From NCBI GenBank assembly GCA_008933995.1, contig WARS01000007.1, positions 9,603,676-9,667,675 of the forward strand: a stretch of DNA of 64,000 nucleotides, in the 5' to 3' direction. The translations under genes and the position numbers were made by a program. Shown here one piece after another: positions 10,601 to 25,050 of the stretch; position 1 is the stretch's first letter, and each line of letters begins with the position of its first letter. The DNA is from Datnioides undecimradiatus (Eukaryota; Chordata; Actinopteri; Lobotiformes; Datnioididae). The notes below the pieces were generated by a model. It had not been told where the DNA came from. It worked only from the letters and a program-made list of their open reading frames with translations, and ran no database searches.

Positions 10601-13600
10601 ATGGTTAAAGTGCAGTGATTGAAGAGCTCTGCAGTATTTTATCTGCCACGTTGCTCTAATGAATATGAATTGTTCATTTCCTGCTGTCTGCTGAACATGA
10701 CATGAAGTAATTCAGGCCGGCCCCAGAGCAACTGGAGGGGAAGACATCGCAGTCCAACAAACAATCAAACACACAGCTTTTAACTTCCTCACTTAACATT
10801 TTTCCATCTTTATTTTATTTGCATCTTTCCAAAGCTGAAAGCTGACGTCCAAGTGTGCTCAATCTCACGTATTTACTGTTATTCACTGGCTTGTGTCTGT
10901 TATTGTGTTTGTGTGTGTTGGGAGGTGTGTGCACGCCTGTGTTAAGTGGTCAATATGTGGCTAGACACAGCCAACAGGCATTGCAAATACCTTTGCAGGT
11001 AGAGATGATAGGGAAGCCTGTCCATAGCCACAGTGTGTTCAGGGCATCTGTCAGATCTCTGCTCACTGCAAAATGCAGCATGGACCCCATAAAATCAGTC
11101 CAGACTCAGATCACCATCTGTCAGTCATACTTATAAAAGGTGTGAGCAGACATGTATACGACCGCACAGAGAACAAACACAGCCCTCAGTGGTCGACGTC
11201 AGAATAATTTGGCAGCTACAAAAGTGATAAATGAATTTGTCATGCAGGCTTTCTGCCTCCTCAGCTCCCACTCCTCTCCCTTTCTATCTTTGTCACTGTG
11301 GCTGTTTCTGGCCTTCATTCATTCTCACCCACACACATGCACACACAGCAGGAACAGTTGCTGGTGGCTGCGACTTGTCTGCGCCGCAAACGCATGTCAG
11401 CGTCTGGACACAAAGGCATGACAGGCCTGTGGAGCTCTTTAAACCACAGGGGGAGAGAGAGGGGAGTGACACCCGGCTCTCCTCATTCAGCAGATTTGTT
11501 TTAAGTGTTGGCTGACTAACGAACAACTTAACAACTCGAGTAACTGCTAAGATTGTAGCAGTAGTATTATTTTCATCCCTTTTTGTCTGTATGAAATTGA
11601 ATGGACTGCAGCAGCCTAGCTATCCTTTCATTAGTCTCTGACTAATATCTTCCTGCTCTGCCTCAACATGCTGCTTGATGGTTCAGTAGTTACTGAAAAG
11701 GTTTGCTCAGTCTTTGATTTGCGGTGTGTTGCAGTTTAACCAGAAGTAATAACATCAACGTGACTGTAACACAATTTGATTCTTTACATGGTCGCCCAAT
11801 TACACTGACAGCTAACTGGCATCAGTGTTTAAAAAATCAGCATTTATTTACAGCTAAAAGGAACCTTTTACCTCTTCATGCCAAGACATGAGTGTGTTTC
11901 GATTTATACTAAATATCCCAGCAACTTTGCATAAACAAATCAAGGCCCTCTTAAGAAGTATTAAAGATTCCCTAGTGGAGTTTTTGACCTTAAGTCTGCA
12001 CATGCACACACACACACAAGTGATGCAATATACAGTCCTGCCAATAGTTTCACACCACTCCACTGATATATAGATGGAGGCAGTGATGTGTCAGGCAACA
12101 CAGCAAAGCACTACATGCCTGTATTGATATTTCTCCACTATAACAAGTTAATAACAAATTGGTGGGGCTCTGATATTGACTTTTCTAACCAGCAGTTATA
12201 GCTTCTCAAAGATTAGTCCAAAATGAATATTTCCATGCTGTTCATATCCCTCAATAAAAAAAAAAAGGGTGGGACATGTGGAATTCTTCATTCTTCACAA
12301 CTATGAAATGTTCTCAAATACCAAAGGTCAGCAAGCAGTGGACATTCTCAGACCAGATTCAACTGTGTCCCTGATTCACCTGCAATACTTAAGTCACTCT
12401 GTGATTATTATATTAAGCTTCAGTTAACAACGCTGTAAAAGTTTAATTCCCCAAAAATCTGCCATCCAATTTTAAATTATACATTTAAATTAAGCTAAAA
12501 ATTATTCAGATTTGAATAGTTGCTCAATCAGCTAATCTGAATTCAAGATTATTCAAACAAGTGAATCGAAAACTTTCCTATTTTGTCTTTTTAAAAAAGA
12601 TCAGCATTAATACTTAATAATATACAAGTTATAATCATAATTGTATGACATCTAAAGGAAAGAGTTTGAAGGAGTGGTTGCAGGTGTTTGCATTGTTAAT
12701 GAATGATATGTCTAGAAACACAGAACAAGACTCATCATGTGTTCAAAAAAGGAGCCATTGAACCTGAAATATGTGCACGCTAGGAAGTGTAAACATAAGA
12801 TAACAATGATCTCAAAGCATGTATTTCAGTTAGCAAAATGAAAAATTAATCAGACATGTATTCATGCACTGTGTAATCTCTCATGGGTTTTTGAAAGTAA
12901 TAACCTGATGGTATAAGTTGGCCCATACTAATGTGTATAGATGATACAAAGTTAGTAGGGAGCTGGTTTACTTGATGAGACTTAACAGTGCACTGTAAAA
13001 CCTTAAGTGATTTTAAAACAGAAACTATCCTGACAGGTTACAACTGTAAGCAACAATAAAGAGTTGGAATAGAGAATATTGTTCAAACTGTGGATTAACT
13101 GTGCAGTAAAACCCTTATTGTTACTTAAAGAGGAGCAAAGGGAAGGAGACTGTTTAAACACTTTGTTAATGATAGAGCAGTGTGCACTGAGCACAGCCAG
13201 TATTCAGTGTGTTGGATATAAAATGAAAGCATCAGGTCAGATAATTGCCCCACTCACCACTTGTCTCTGTTTTCTTATTTCCCTTCGCTTTCTGCCAAGT
13301 TTGACTCCCAAACTTCACCAGACAGAGTTGATCCACATTTCCTCTGTGTCTGTCCGTTATTCTGTCAGTGGCGTTCCCTCATATTATTCCCTTCACCTGC
13401 TGCCAGAATCAATTCTGTGTCCAGACCATAAGGAAAATGTTCCAGCTGTGATGATGTCCCTGCAGACTAGGATATTTCTTTTAAACAGCCCCCAAGGGTC
13501 CAATCAAGCAGCGACAAACAGCCAGAGTTTTCCTCTTGCAACTTCATTCATCTGCAGCCGATGCTTTTTCCCACCTTTTGTCAAGTGATGAGTCCTAAAC

Positions 13601-15639
13601 TTTGAGCTCACGCTGGTTCCTCAGACAGAAACTGTTTCTCTTCCTTCCAGAGGCTCGACCTCTCTCTGTCTTCCTGCCATTACAAGTGGGGACACTTATT
13701 GTTGCTTGAAGTAATTAAGCTGTGAGCCACAGCAACGCCCCTTTCCCCTCCCCTTGACAACAGACAGATCATGGAGGCAGTAGATAGAGGCTCCCAGTCC
13801 CCCCACCGCAGCCCTTGTCCCCTGCAGCCCCCCGTGCATCTCTCAGTCCCACAGTCCTCTATTTTTTTTTCCACTGCTGTCCTCCAGCCAGCCCAGGACT
13901 CCCTCTTTGGCAGAGACTGGGAGCTGACCAGCCGCACATGTCAGCAGCTGCATGTGTTGCCGTTAGGTCACAGCTTTGGAGCATGTGGATCCTGACCTGT
14001 ACTTATTGAAGGAAGCTACAGGAAGGAGACTTGTTTACCTTCAGTTTTTTTTTTTTCTTGTTTGTTTTTAGTTTGGTTCAGCAGAGACCAAAAAATAAAG
14101 AAAAGCTGTGTGTGATCCTCGTAGCCTTATTCTGACTTCTATAATACTGGACATGAATAGGAACAGAAGGTGTAGTTCCCCATCTTGAGTTGCATATTTT
14201 CAGTGTGTAAGACAACTCTTACATTGAGTCTTTAAGATGAGATGTTTATCTGTGAACCAGACACAAGACTGTCCATTCAAATAATTTGCCAAAAGCAGAG
14301 GTGGAAGAGTCTGGATACAGTTTGTTATGTTGTCATAGTAATTACTGGTTACATAACACCTAACAAACAGTTTCGACAAATATCCAGTGACTCATTGTAT
14401 TTGCGATGCTCACAAACTCGTGGCATACGATAGCCTTTTATCCATGGTTTAAAAAAAACTGCCCATTGTCTCAGAGAGGTTAGGTTGGTGAGGAGGATGA
14501 TGATTGATTGAGACATTTGGAGAAACTCTGCTCTGTGGGAAGAGAAGTTTAGGTTGATTTGTGCTTTTTATTTTAGATCCAAAAACTTTACAGGGAAATT
14601 TTCAGAGGGTTTAACGTCATTTCTTTGTAGCTTCAAATGAACTTTGTTCCAATCAGAAAATAGCATGTCTTTATGAAATACTGTGTAGTACTGTCAAGCT
14701 CTCATCTTTATGCTGGACACATTTCTCATTAAGACTCAAAAGATCATCACAAAGATCATCACTGTTGACATAAACAACAAAAAAACTAAGAGGCACTACG
14801 GTGCAATAACAGCATTATCACCAAATCAAACCCTAAAAGGAAATATTATGATACTTATTTAAGTGCCATCATGTTAAGTTGAAAAATGCCCCAGAGCAAC
14901 ATTCAGATCCAGCAGAGCATAAAACCAGAACCAGGATTCTTCTTTTATTTGTCAGGACTCTTCCTGTATGTGAGTTTTATCAAAGAGAGAGTCTTGGGAC
15001 TTCTTATAATGTCTTTTGTACGTCGTGCAATCCCGTGTCTTTTCCTTTCTGTGCTTCATGAAGGAGGACGTGCCCCAGCCTGTGACTGCTCTCGTGTCTG
15101 TGTTCTCTGTTCATGCACACGATCTGCTCTGATGGGTCTGATAATGACCCGCAGTGGAGCTGCAACTGCAAGGAAGTCCTCCCCACAGAAAAAAGACTGA
15201 GTTACATCAGTGTTGACCATTAAACCATTAAATTAGTTTTTAAAAACTTTTTACTTTTACTGTCTTAGCTGCTCGTGTTTGGTGTTTAGGAGGTTGTCAG
15301 CATACAGAAAGTGATGTGTCTGTAGTGTAAATGTGAGTGGAAGTAGCTACCATGACCGAACATATGAAGGAAAGACCATCACAACATTATCTAATGGGTG
15401 TCAAGAACACGCTGTTTGACTGAAAAAAGATACAATGCCACAGAGCAGGTCACATGGAAACAAAGATGTTGACATGTTAAAATGTGTAACAAACTAAGTT
15501 CACAGGAAAAGTCGGTAAAGTAAATAACTAAGTGTGTTTTAAATTAAGTAAGTGTACAGTAAATACCAGAAGAAGGCACACAGATTAGTAAAATAACATA
15601 AATCCAATAAATAAACAATTAAGTCATTATTATCATTAT

Positions 15640-15654
15640 ATGCAAATAACAATG
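15640..15654 (+). promoter_or_regulatory. Octamer next to a SOX-like site (weak candidate enhancer motif)
   Basis: ATGCAAAT is followed directly by AACAATG. These are the POU octamer and a SOX consensus, but the octamer is inverted relative to the classic OCT4-SOX2 composite. In AT-rich sequence this could easily be chance. Confidence 0.25.
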
Positions 15655-18600
15655 ATTAACAAAGGAGTAAACAAACAGAAGCAAATAACTACTCAACATA
15701 GTCATTAAATGGAGGAGTCATGTAAGAAAATCATCTCAGTAGCATTAAAACATGGAGGAGATTGTACCAAAAGTGTCTTTTAAATAAAACACGTTTTTCA
15801 GGAAGAGGCCATTAAATGTGCAAGTTTTCTAAATGTGCACTAAAGCAGCATAAAATTAACTGCCTATTGACAGGTGAGCTATACAGTATGTCTATGATGA
15901 ACTCCTACTGAGTCACTGATGAGCACAAAAACTGTAGAATATCATTATATAAGTATGAGAGAATTAATTTAAAGTTAAATTAAAGTTTGCTGTTCAGCAG
16001 AAATTCAGTACAGATTTCCCAGATTATCACTTGCAGAGACAATAAATATTTCTTTATTCCTCTGTGAAAGGGGCTTCAGCCATCGTGAAGCAACAGTTTT
16101 GCAGCCTAATTGACCACTGACCACCAGCGCTGTGTGCTGGCAGAATGACTGCGCCTGAATGGTATGAGTTGGTAGACGCCTTGTGACCGGGCTTTGCTGT
16201 GCGTCAGAGAAGCAGGGAGACAGGAAGCAATGCTGCACGGCTCTACAGAGCGAGCACAGCTGAAACGCATTACACCTCGCACTCGTGTCTATCAGGATGA
16301 CATCATCGGCAAATATTTGTTAAGCAGTTTGTGTTGCGTTGTGCAGATGTAATATTTAGGCTGGACCTGCCAGCACAGCTGATATCACGGACAGCCAGTA
16401 TATCTCAATGGGAATTTGGGGGGGGGGTGTAAAGCACGTAGTTGAGGGGATTTGTATTTCCTGCAGGTTCATGCAAAACATTGTCCTTCCTGTGAGGGCA
16501 CAGTTTTACTGGTGTTTTATTTGTCTTCATGTCTTTATTAAATTAAATTATAAAGTTATTTTGTCTTGTCAGCAGCACAACTCAACAGCTCGACATGAAA
16601 GAAAACATTTTCATTACGTTGTTTATTCCATTCATCGCTTAATATTATGAGATGTAATGAACATTATGGTCAGAGGCCAGCGAGCCAGTGCTGAGGCTTC
16701 AGTCTTGTTTCTTTCATCATTACAGCTAAAATGCTGAGCTTTGTAACGGCGCCAAACTCTGCCTGAGGTGCTACCCAATATTTCCACAACTGGTTTCCAT
16801 CTCATCCTAACCCTCATCAATTTGAGCCTTTACAGTTTTATATGTTGGCAGTAAGGCAGTCTGCACACATCTTGTAAACTCGGTGTGTAATCATTAACGA
16901 TGAAGTCTCCCCCTGCTTTTTTTTTTTTCTCCCTGCACCATTTCAACTTCTGTTCCTTAAGTGTTTAAAGATGAAATCATAGCTTTCCATATGATGTTGT
17001 CTCACACTATTTGTCACATTGTCTTGGGGCAGCTGAAAGAAAGATGAAATTATAAATGGTTCGCGAGGGATTACATCAGTTTTTTTTCTTCAAATAAAAG
17101 TAGTGAAAGTAGTTTTACAATGATTGTCCTGAAAGAGAGGATCCCTCGTGTGCAACCTTTGTCTGTTTTGAATCAACTTTAAATAAAGCTGGTAGCACCG
17201 GATAGACTGAAGGTCCAACCACAAAAAATGTGTATTTTTTATTGTGTTAATTTTATAAATTTACTGTCATCATTCAGATATAGTGTGTCCAGGTGCTGAA
17301 AATCAAATAACTGGATACAAACACTCCACAATTTTGGTAAAGTATGATAATTCACCAGTTTGACTGCAGTTGGCTCAGACTACAAGCCACTGGTACTCAT
17401 TTAGGCTACAGGACACACTGTGATTCCACTGATTAAGCAGACAGGTTACAGGTAATATTTCTAAATGACAGTAACTCTGAGCTTTGGTCCCCACCCTGAT
17501 CAGAGGCAGAGAGATAAATCAGCCCTGCAGCAGTAACTTTTGACCCTCAAGGAGAAAACATTCAACAGCTTCATGTGTCCAACTAAAGTAGAAACAAAGC
17601 CAAGACAAACTAATGGCCACTGCTTTAGCCTGACTGTCTAAAGCAGTGATGCAGCTCTTGTGTTGACACTGTCTCCTGTGCTTTTGCTGAAAAAGGTTCA
17701 ACCCTTTCCAGTTCAGCAGTTACAGCATTGTTTGGCCTCTGTGAGCAGGCGGTTGGACCACACACTGAGGAGGAGGGCAAATGATGATGCACCATCCAGT
17801 CAATGCTGCAAACCGAACTGGAAAATAAGAGACGTGAAGAAAATGAAAGCTGAGAGAGTCCTGACTAATCTGAGCCTGTGACAGTGAAGCAGGACTCAGG
17901 AGCAGAGCAGCAACAGGTAAACTGCTGTGTGCGTGTATCCCAGGCACTCGTGTATCATCCTCCAAGTATGGGTGCAGGAGGCCAAGCTATCCTGACCCCT
18001 GCTCCCTGACCTCTGACCTCTCTAATGGCTGACCCCCTGTGGGGCATGTCTCCTTTGTGCTACTGAAGATGCTCAAGAACTGAAACGCATGTCTGTGCGT
18101 GCAGGGTACATGAATCTTCTAATTCATTATGACTTACAGAAGGCCACTAAAAATGCAGTTGACCAAAATGTGATCCCTCTTATCACATTTTCCTTTTGTT
18201 TTATATCTAAATAAAAAGGATTCAAGGGCAAAATATTTGTTTTACGAGCTTAATTTTTACAAATTGTCTTTTTTTAACAGTTAAATTTGATGATTTTTAA
18301 AGTACCTCACATTACTTTAAGGCACTTTGCTAATCTTAAAGTGGACTATGTCTTTGCACATTTCTTCTTAGCCTGAATAATATATGACGGTCATAGGGTT
18401 AAATGTATCCATAGCAACAAGAGTCATTGGGTCTTTGAGTGTCTGTGAACCAAAAAGACCTCTGACCTGAAAGACAAAATAAAAGCTCTTTAAAAATACA
18501 ACCATTTACCTTTTAAAGTAGGTCATTTGTCTTTCCTCCATGAATGACCCTAATGAGTGTTTTGTGATTTGCTGCCTCTGTTTCCTATATTTTTATAATC

Positions 18601-21600
18601 CAGCAACAAATCCCATCAAAAGACACAACTGAAAGAAATTTCTTTAAAAACTCCCAATTTTCTTTACTTTTTCTGTTGCTGAGCTGCGCCGCTCACAGAT
18701 TGCAAGATGAAACAGCAAATCAAGATGCATAATTCTGAATTGAACTGAACAAATTTTAAGTTAGTGATTTCGTGGCATTTTGTTAAATCAGACTTGTGTT
18801 TGATTTCTTTGTGAAGTGCTCAATTTTGAAAAATCTGACATGGTGATGTTTGATAGCAGCTCCTCCATGTGACTTTTACAAATATTGTTACACTGTAAAA
18901 GTCATACAAGGTGGCTAAAAAAACAAAGATAATGACAAAAAGCTTCAATGGTATAACAATAAACAAACCAAATGATACCATCATTTGTTTCCCTGCTTGT
19001 TCTGCAACTTCTTCAAACCTCTTCACATACATTTGATACTTATGTTCCACCTCTGAACTCTTATGTGTCTGTCACAGCCGCCTCATATTCCTCTGTGAAA
19101 GCTCCACTGTTGTCCAGTGATGTGCTTTTAACACGCTGTTGCACTGGGAGACATGTTACTTGACTCAGTCCCACATTCATCGTCCTGCTGCCCCAAATCT
19201 TGAACACCAAATATGGAACACCAAATATGGATTAATCAGCTGCTGAGAATAGTCATCACAACTAATGCACCACTTCCTCCTTATTAAGGAATGTTTGACT
19301 AAAACTACAGCAAGCACCTGTTGTAGGAATGAAAAAAAACAATGTGAGTCTTTTACTGAAGATTTATATCTTTAGTAGGATCCAATGGAGGCTGAGACTA
19401 AAGTTAGATAGTATTGAGAAAACAGGCCAACACATTGTTTTAGTATTTTCACAAGAATTTTTAGACAGAAAAATATTCAGTAGCTGTGCTCTTAAAGGCA
19501 CAGCAACCCCTTAAATGACAAATATATTTGTAATTGTGTTTGTAATGTATTTTTGTTATTAACCTCGTTTAGTTTTACGCATCTGAAACATCTGTTATGG
19601 CCACACATTTCAAATAAAAAGTACCCAAACATTTTCAAGTTGTGCAGCTATAGTCGAAATTTTATTAGAAAACATCTTCCCTCCTTTGTCTGTCATTTGA
19701 CAATCTTTCATGTGAATGGCAAGTTACAACTCCTCACTGCGAAAGATGACGTACGAGTGGCCACAGAGCATAAAACACAGTGACATTTCCAAACATATTG
19801 CATAATTTCAAAAGCAGTGACATAATGAGTTCTGCTGGATCTCAGTTCGAGGAGGCCGAGGAATGCAGCCATAATTATTATTTTATTTTAACCTCAGTCC
19901 ATTCTGTAAAAAGTTAGACAAGTAATCGTGAAAAGTGTTGAAAATGCCTTTTATTTTTATTTTGGTCTCTGAATCACTTTTAAGAAATGTTCCTGTACGG
20001 CATCATTCTGGCATTCGTCAGATCCCCACAACACCGTCTAATAAAAAACACAGTTATGCTCGAGCCTCCATCATTGCACAATGAAAGCAGAGCAGCCAGG
20101 CTGTGAGAGGGAGGTAAATGGATTGAACACAGAACTGCATGGGCAGTTTGTAAACTGGCAGCAGGTGTGTGTCTGTGTGTGTGTATCACAAATTATTGTT
20201 TGAGGTGTAATAAGAGACCTGAAACTTTTCACTCATCCATATTGCGTTCATCTCAGTTATTTGAATCCCGATTTTAACATATTGGAGCATGTGTTCTCAT
20301 TTTGTGGCCTTGCTGTAAGATTACTGGTGAAATAGCTGTCAGGATTTCATCTGTCGTTATTTTCCCCAAATCTGAGGATGGTTATGATCTCCCTGAGGTG
20401 ACACTCCTCTGGACACTAGCAGTTGTTACACCCCCACATTCCTGTAATTTAGCCTTTGACAAACTGATAGTGGCCTTTTCACCAGGAAAAAGACAATGGT
20501 TAAATATTGTTCACTGAAGATATTTTTCTGATAATGAGTCAATAATAGTATAGTAAGAATCATGATATATTGTTTTAAGTGATTACATCTAAAAAGATTG
20601 GTTCTGCTATCAGAAATGAGGACAGAGAGCTTTAAGGTCATGGTTTTGGTGTGATTTTCAGTCATGAATTACATCATTTGTTTTCTCCTCTGTCTGTTTA
20701 TAAGGGCAGGGATGAGCACTTCGTTTTGCAAAAGACCCGTCATATAAAGGGTGTCTAAAATTGTGCCAATGGTAAGAATACCCAGGTCCAGGTCCTCTTG
20801 CACATTGTTGAAATTTCAAAACTAAAATTATCAGCAGACAATTATGAGCGATCACGTAGACATTCATGCTGTTTACAGTCTGAGCTGTCATGACAGCCTG
20901 TCCTCAGAGGAACATATTCCTCCTTTGTTACTCACTCATCTCCGTTGTCATGCTGTTTGGAGAAGGTGCTGGTTCATCCATCACTGGTGTCACTGATGTA
21001 ATGGAGTGAAAATCACAAACTGCTTGACTGTTTACCTTTTCATCCCGTGGTATCATCGGCCTGCTGTTTCAGGATTTCTGCTCTTCATTCATAGATTTTT
21101 CAATCTTTTTCATCATTTCATCATTAACGTCCTCTGCTCCAATCTCACCATGAGGGAAAACTAATTTTTACTAGACTGGTCTGATAAGAGAAGAACCTCA
21201 GCAATTTCATACCAGATTGAGAAACAAATTTATTACAGGGATCTTGGAGGGTGGAAACAAGGTGTGCTTTTAATCACACATATGTTTTTCCTTGTGATTA
21301 AGGTAAAAAAGCTCCACCTGACAGCATTCAGTTTAGTCTTGTGAGGTGTAACGGGTCTGACCAACTGAGATAAAAGTTTTTGGCTTTTATGTAAAAGTGA
21401 CCTGGATGGTTATTTAGACGAAACGTCGACATAAAAAGAAAAAAATACACATCCAAGAATATACGATAATCAAGGCAGGTTCATCTATCAGGGCTCAGCT
21501 GACACATCAGTCAATGACAGCAGATCAAGGAGCTGTACTGAGTCCAGACTTGACATCAGCTGGTTTGTGAGAAGCCCTTCGTATAAAGAAAAAAACTGAT

Positions 21601-21701
21601 GTGAATGATGTAACATGTTGCTGGAATGAGCAGAACTTATTCCTTCCAGTGTCGGCTGATGATTTCTGAGGATAAACGTCTATAAATCTGGTTGGAAATC
21701 A

Positions 21702-21770
21702 TATAAAGAAGGCGCTCTTCATGACTTCAGCTCTTGCCTCATAATCATCAAGTTCAGCCTTTTTCCTTCA
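21702..21770 (+). promoter_or_regulatory. Candidate TATA promoter with short first exon and splice donor
   Basis: TATAAAG occurs at 21702-21708. About 30 bases further would be a start site near 21732. A strong donor, CA/GTAAGTGA, begins at 21771. Together they look like a small noncoding first exon of about 40 bases on the ralgps1 strand. The only ATG after the TATA (21721) reaches a stop within eight codons. This is an inference from motif spacing only. Confidence 0.25.
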
Positions 21771-21910
21771 GTAAGTGATCTGGTGATATTTGTCTATAGA
21801 GCCATGGTAACTGTGCAAACATGAACTAATGTTGCAGTATGACTTTCAGATTCACCAACATATACTATTTTGATATGACATTAACTATGTTTAGGCTTCA
21901 AAGACGGGGG

Positions 21911-21965
21911 TGAGGTGAGTCAGTAAGTAGCGGGGTGAGGATCCCGCCACTTACTGTCTCACTCC
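21911..21965. repeat. Imperfect inverted repeat (hairpin, 8-base loop)
   Basis: The arms CAGTAAGTAGCGGG (21921-21934) and CCCGCCACTTACTG (21943-21956) pair at 13 of 14 positions around the loop GTGAGGAT. Weaker pairing extends to about 21911 and 21965. It is the most GC-rich patch in its surroundings. Confidence 0.8.
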
Positions 21966-24878
21966 ATTGCAATCATACGCTTCCTGTATACGTCATGAAG
22001 GATTTGAGGGATTAACAAAAGAAAAAAAACAAATGGAAAATGTTCATATATTTTTAAATCGATCACATTTAGCGCATTTCTACAGTCAGATATGTCCTAT
22101 TCTGTGAATTTATCAGCCCCTGATATCCGTAAGATAGTAAATATTTTCCTGACCTTAATTAATACATCTGTTACCCCATGTATGTCAAAATTTGACACTA
22201 CTAGAAGAGTTTGCACAGGTGCAGTGTGGGTGAGCTCCTTACTTTATTGGAGCCCTGTAACTTTTATGAATGCACATTCCCCAGGATGTCCACCTGTGCC
22301 CCCTGGTCTTTTCCAAAGCCCTGTAAAATGCTACGTCTCCCTGCTATTTTCCACATCCCATCTCAGGCACACTGTTGACGTACCCACAAAACATTTTCAG
22401 GTCTTAATCTCACTGCATGTACAAATGGCCTTTTGCAACATGTCTGTTCATGCTAAACCCCCTGCTAACCTTTGTTTGTTGTTCAAATGACAAAGCATGG
22501 TCTCTTTTTTTTTTTTTTTGCACTGCATCAAAAAGAAAAATTGCAACAAACCACAAAAGCTTCGTATGAATATCGTTGTTGGATACCATCAAACTGAGAA
22601 AATAAAACTTAAATTAATATTAAACTAACCAAACACACAAATGTGCAATGTGCAATCTCGGCCATCTTTAATACCTTCAAGATCAATCCAGTTTCAGTGC
22701 TTTTGTCCTTGGAAAGGCAAATGTTTGGCAGTTGCAAACAGACATGTACATGTGTTGAAGTGAGATCACAAGGTTTGAGTGTCAAAACAAAGTGGAGCAT
22801 GAGCCAAATCCATGTTTATTGCCTTCACTAACCATTGTGGAAGTTATCCGTCAGTATTGGTGTAAACATGTGAGTGAAAACCCACATCGTGATGTGTAAA
22901 CACTGTCACATTTACACCTTAGTATCTTTTGATTTTACAGCTAAAAATGATCAACATGCTGTTGGTACATGCATTGACCAAAACATTCCAAATTTAATAT
23001 GCATGTGGCAGCCTTGCAATAAAATCCATATTAATGCATCTGTGGATGTTGGTATTAAGACGCATCAGTGCATGGTAAACCATGAGACATGCAGCAGCCT
23101 GAAGGAAAGACTGAGGTAATGGGTGATTTACCAGAGAAGCTCTGTGATCACAAGCCCATACAAGACTGTTGAGATTCCTACATCTTACCTCCTGTTAAAT
23201 GTTCATTAAAACTAACTTCACATTATAGTCGCCTTGTGTACAGTAAAACTGTTGGTGAATGTTGGAAGGAGCCATGCAGGTCTCTTTTTCCTGGTTTCTA
23301 TAAGTCTTCCCAGAGTGTAGTGCCCACTTCGCTGCACTATTAGAATTAGGATTCAGCTTCTTGGTCGCGACTGCTTTGTCTTAACCATGACCTACTAGTA
23401 TTACAACGTGTTTCCTGTGCTGGAGATGGAGAAAAGACAGGCCATCCAGTCTTTTTCAGTGATTAATTAACTTTAGCTAAAAACTAAACGTATATGTCTA
23501 ATTGGTCAAGAAAAGTGATCTGTTAATGATGGAGAGAATCATGTCACTTTTCATTGCAACATAAATCAGTGGAGATTTACATTTACAGCCTCTAAAACAA
23601 TGAAAGAAAACATGGCTGTAATCTATTTGTGTCTACTAACTCATCACAGTTGTGAGTTGAGTTGTAACTGTGAGTCATTAGTTTGGGGTTTCGGTGTAGT
23701 CCTTAAAGCCTAATCGAGCAGAACAGTGGGTGGTTATGTGGCACAGTAGGGTGCATACGGCATATTTACTAGCAGATCCCTCGCATCTGAGTCTTATCAC
23801 AATGTAGTGATGGTGAGATGGACTCCTGCAGCCTTTCATGGCCTCCTTCATGTGTTTGTGTGTCCTTTTGCGACTTTGTTTATGATCACAGTCACTCGTT
23901 CTTTCATCTCCAAAATGTTTACCGACATTGTCAGTATATGATTTTACGTGTAGTATGTTTTATAGTGTTGTGTAGTGTTAGGTCAGCAGATAGAGTAACC
24001 TTGTTTATTCCCAGCTCAAGGCCCTAATGGTTAATGTTAGAAGTCTAAACAGATGATGAATGCAGTTCTCCATGGCTAAGGTTTAATTTGAACAATTTGA
24101 ACAATAAAACAGTTGGTACAGCAATGGTAAAGACAACTTGACCTGTAATTTATGTGTGTGTGTGCGTGTAGTATGGCCAAATATGTTGCATGTTTTCTCC
24201 TCTCTGTTTGTTTACTGTCATCTTCTGCTGTGGTGTTGTTTCCCAGCCACCATGAACAGTACCTAACCAATGTTATATAACTTCACCATTTATCATAAAC
24301 GGTTGTTAAAATCACGAGGAAACCAAAATTATCAGTTATTCGTCTGTCTTGGTTTTACTGTTTTTTGTTTGGGTTTTGGGGAAAGACACTGTTGGCTTTT
24401 TTTTTTTCTTACCACAAATTGACGTCATCAACATCAGAGAGAACATTTACTTGTAAACAAAGCTGCAAGCATTGTGTTGGTATAGATATAAAATGTGGGG
24501 AAAACCTTCATCTTGTTCTCACCAGAACAACAGAACACTGCTGAAGGTTGAAAGGCGTGGAAATGAAACAGTCAAACATTAAATAGTCAGGTGCAGGCAG
24601 TCCACCGCTGATGTGACACAAGAACCTTTATTTAATTTTTATTTATTTATAGAATTGTTTTGTTTGCACTTAAATTGATACAGCATTGTAATAGATATAT
24701 ACACTGTGTGCAGCTCAAGACATGGTTTTCTGTCTGAATCTGACCCAAGCTCAACAAAGTTAATGTAAGCACTGAGTTTGTGTTTACTTCATTGATTACC
24801 TGTGTTTATACCTTGAAAATGACATTTAAAAGGCATCTAGCATGTTACCAGCAGTAAAACATATAATAAATGGACTGT

Positions 24879-25050
24879 ACTTATAGAGAGCTTTTCTTGT
24901 CATCTGACCACTTAAAGCACATTCATGCAGTGACGGCTATTACTCATCACAAAGGAAACTAACATTCATGCACTCATCCATTCACAGATGGCACAGCATT
25001 GGAAGCAATTTGGGGTTCAATGTCTTGTCTTGTCTTTACTCAAGAAATGT
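24879..25050 (+). repeat. Degenerate dispersed teleost repeat (AATGGACTGTACTTATA type)
   Basis: AATGGACTGTACTTATAGAG, then CATCTGACCACTTAAAGCAC, ATTCATGCA and GCAATTTGGGGTTCAATGTC follow the order of a common fish repeat. In that repeat the last motif normally precedes a stretch reading TTGCCCAAGGACAC. A possible distal end lies near 25210-25260. The formal family name is unknown to me. Confidence 0.65.

Noticed and set aside
10855..11136. Open frame starting with a signal-peptide-like hydrophobic run
   Set aside because: The Leu/Cys-rich start comes from TGT/GTG-rich DNA. Nothing downstream resembles a secreted protein.
13079..13588. 169-codon open frame, plus strand
   Set aside because: Longest unassigned frame, but it has no recognisable domain, no splice context and no homology I know. 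Its composition fits chance opening in intronic DNA.
14285..14310. GCAGAGGTGGAAGAGT resembling the start of another fish repeat
   Set aside because: Only about 16 bases match; the rest of the expected repeat is missing.
22092..22490. 132-codon open frame, plus strand
   Set aside because: No conserved motif, low-complexity neighbourhood, no acceptor or donor arrangement that would support an exon.
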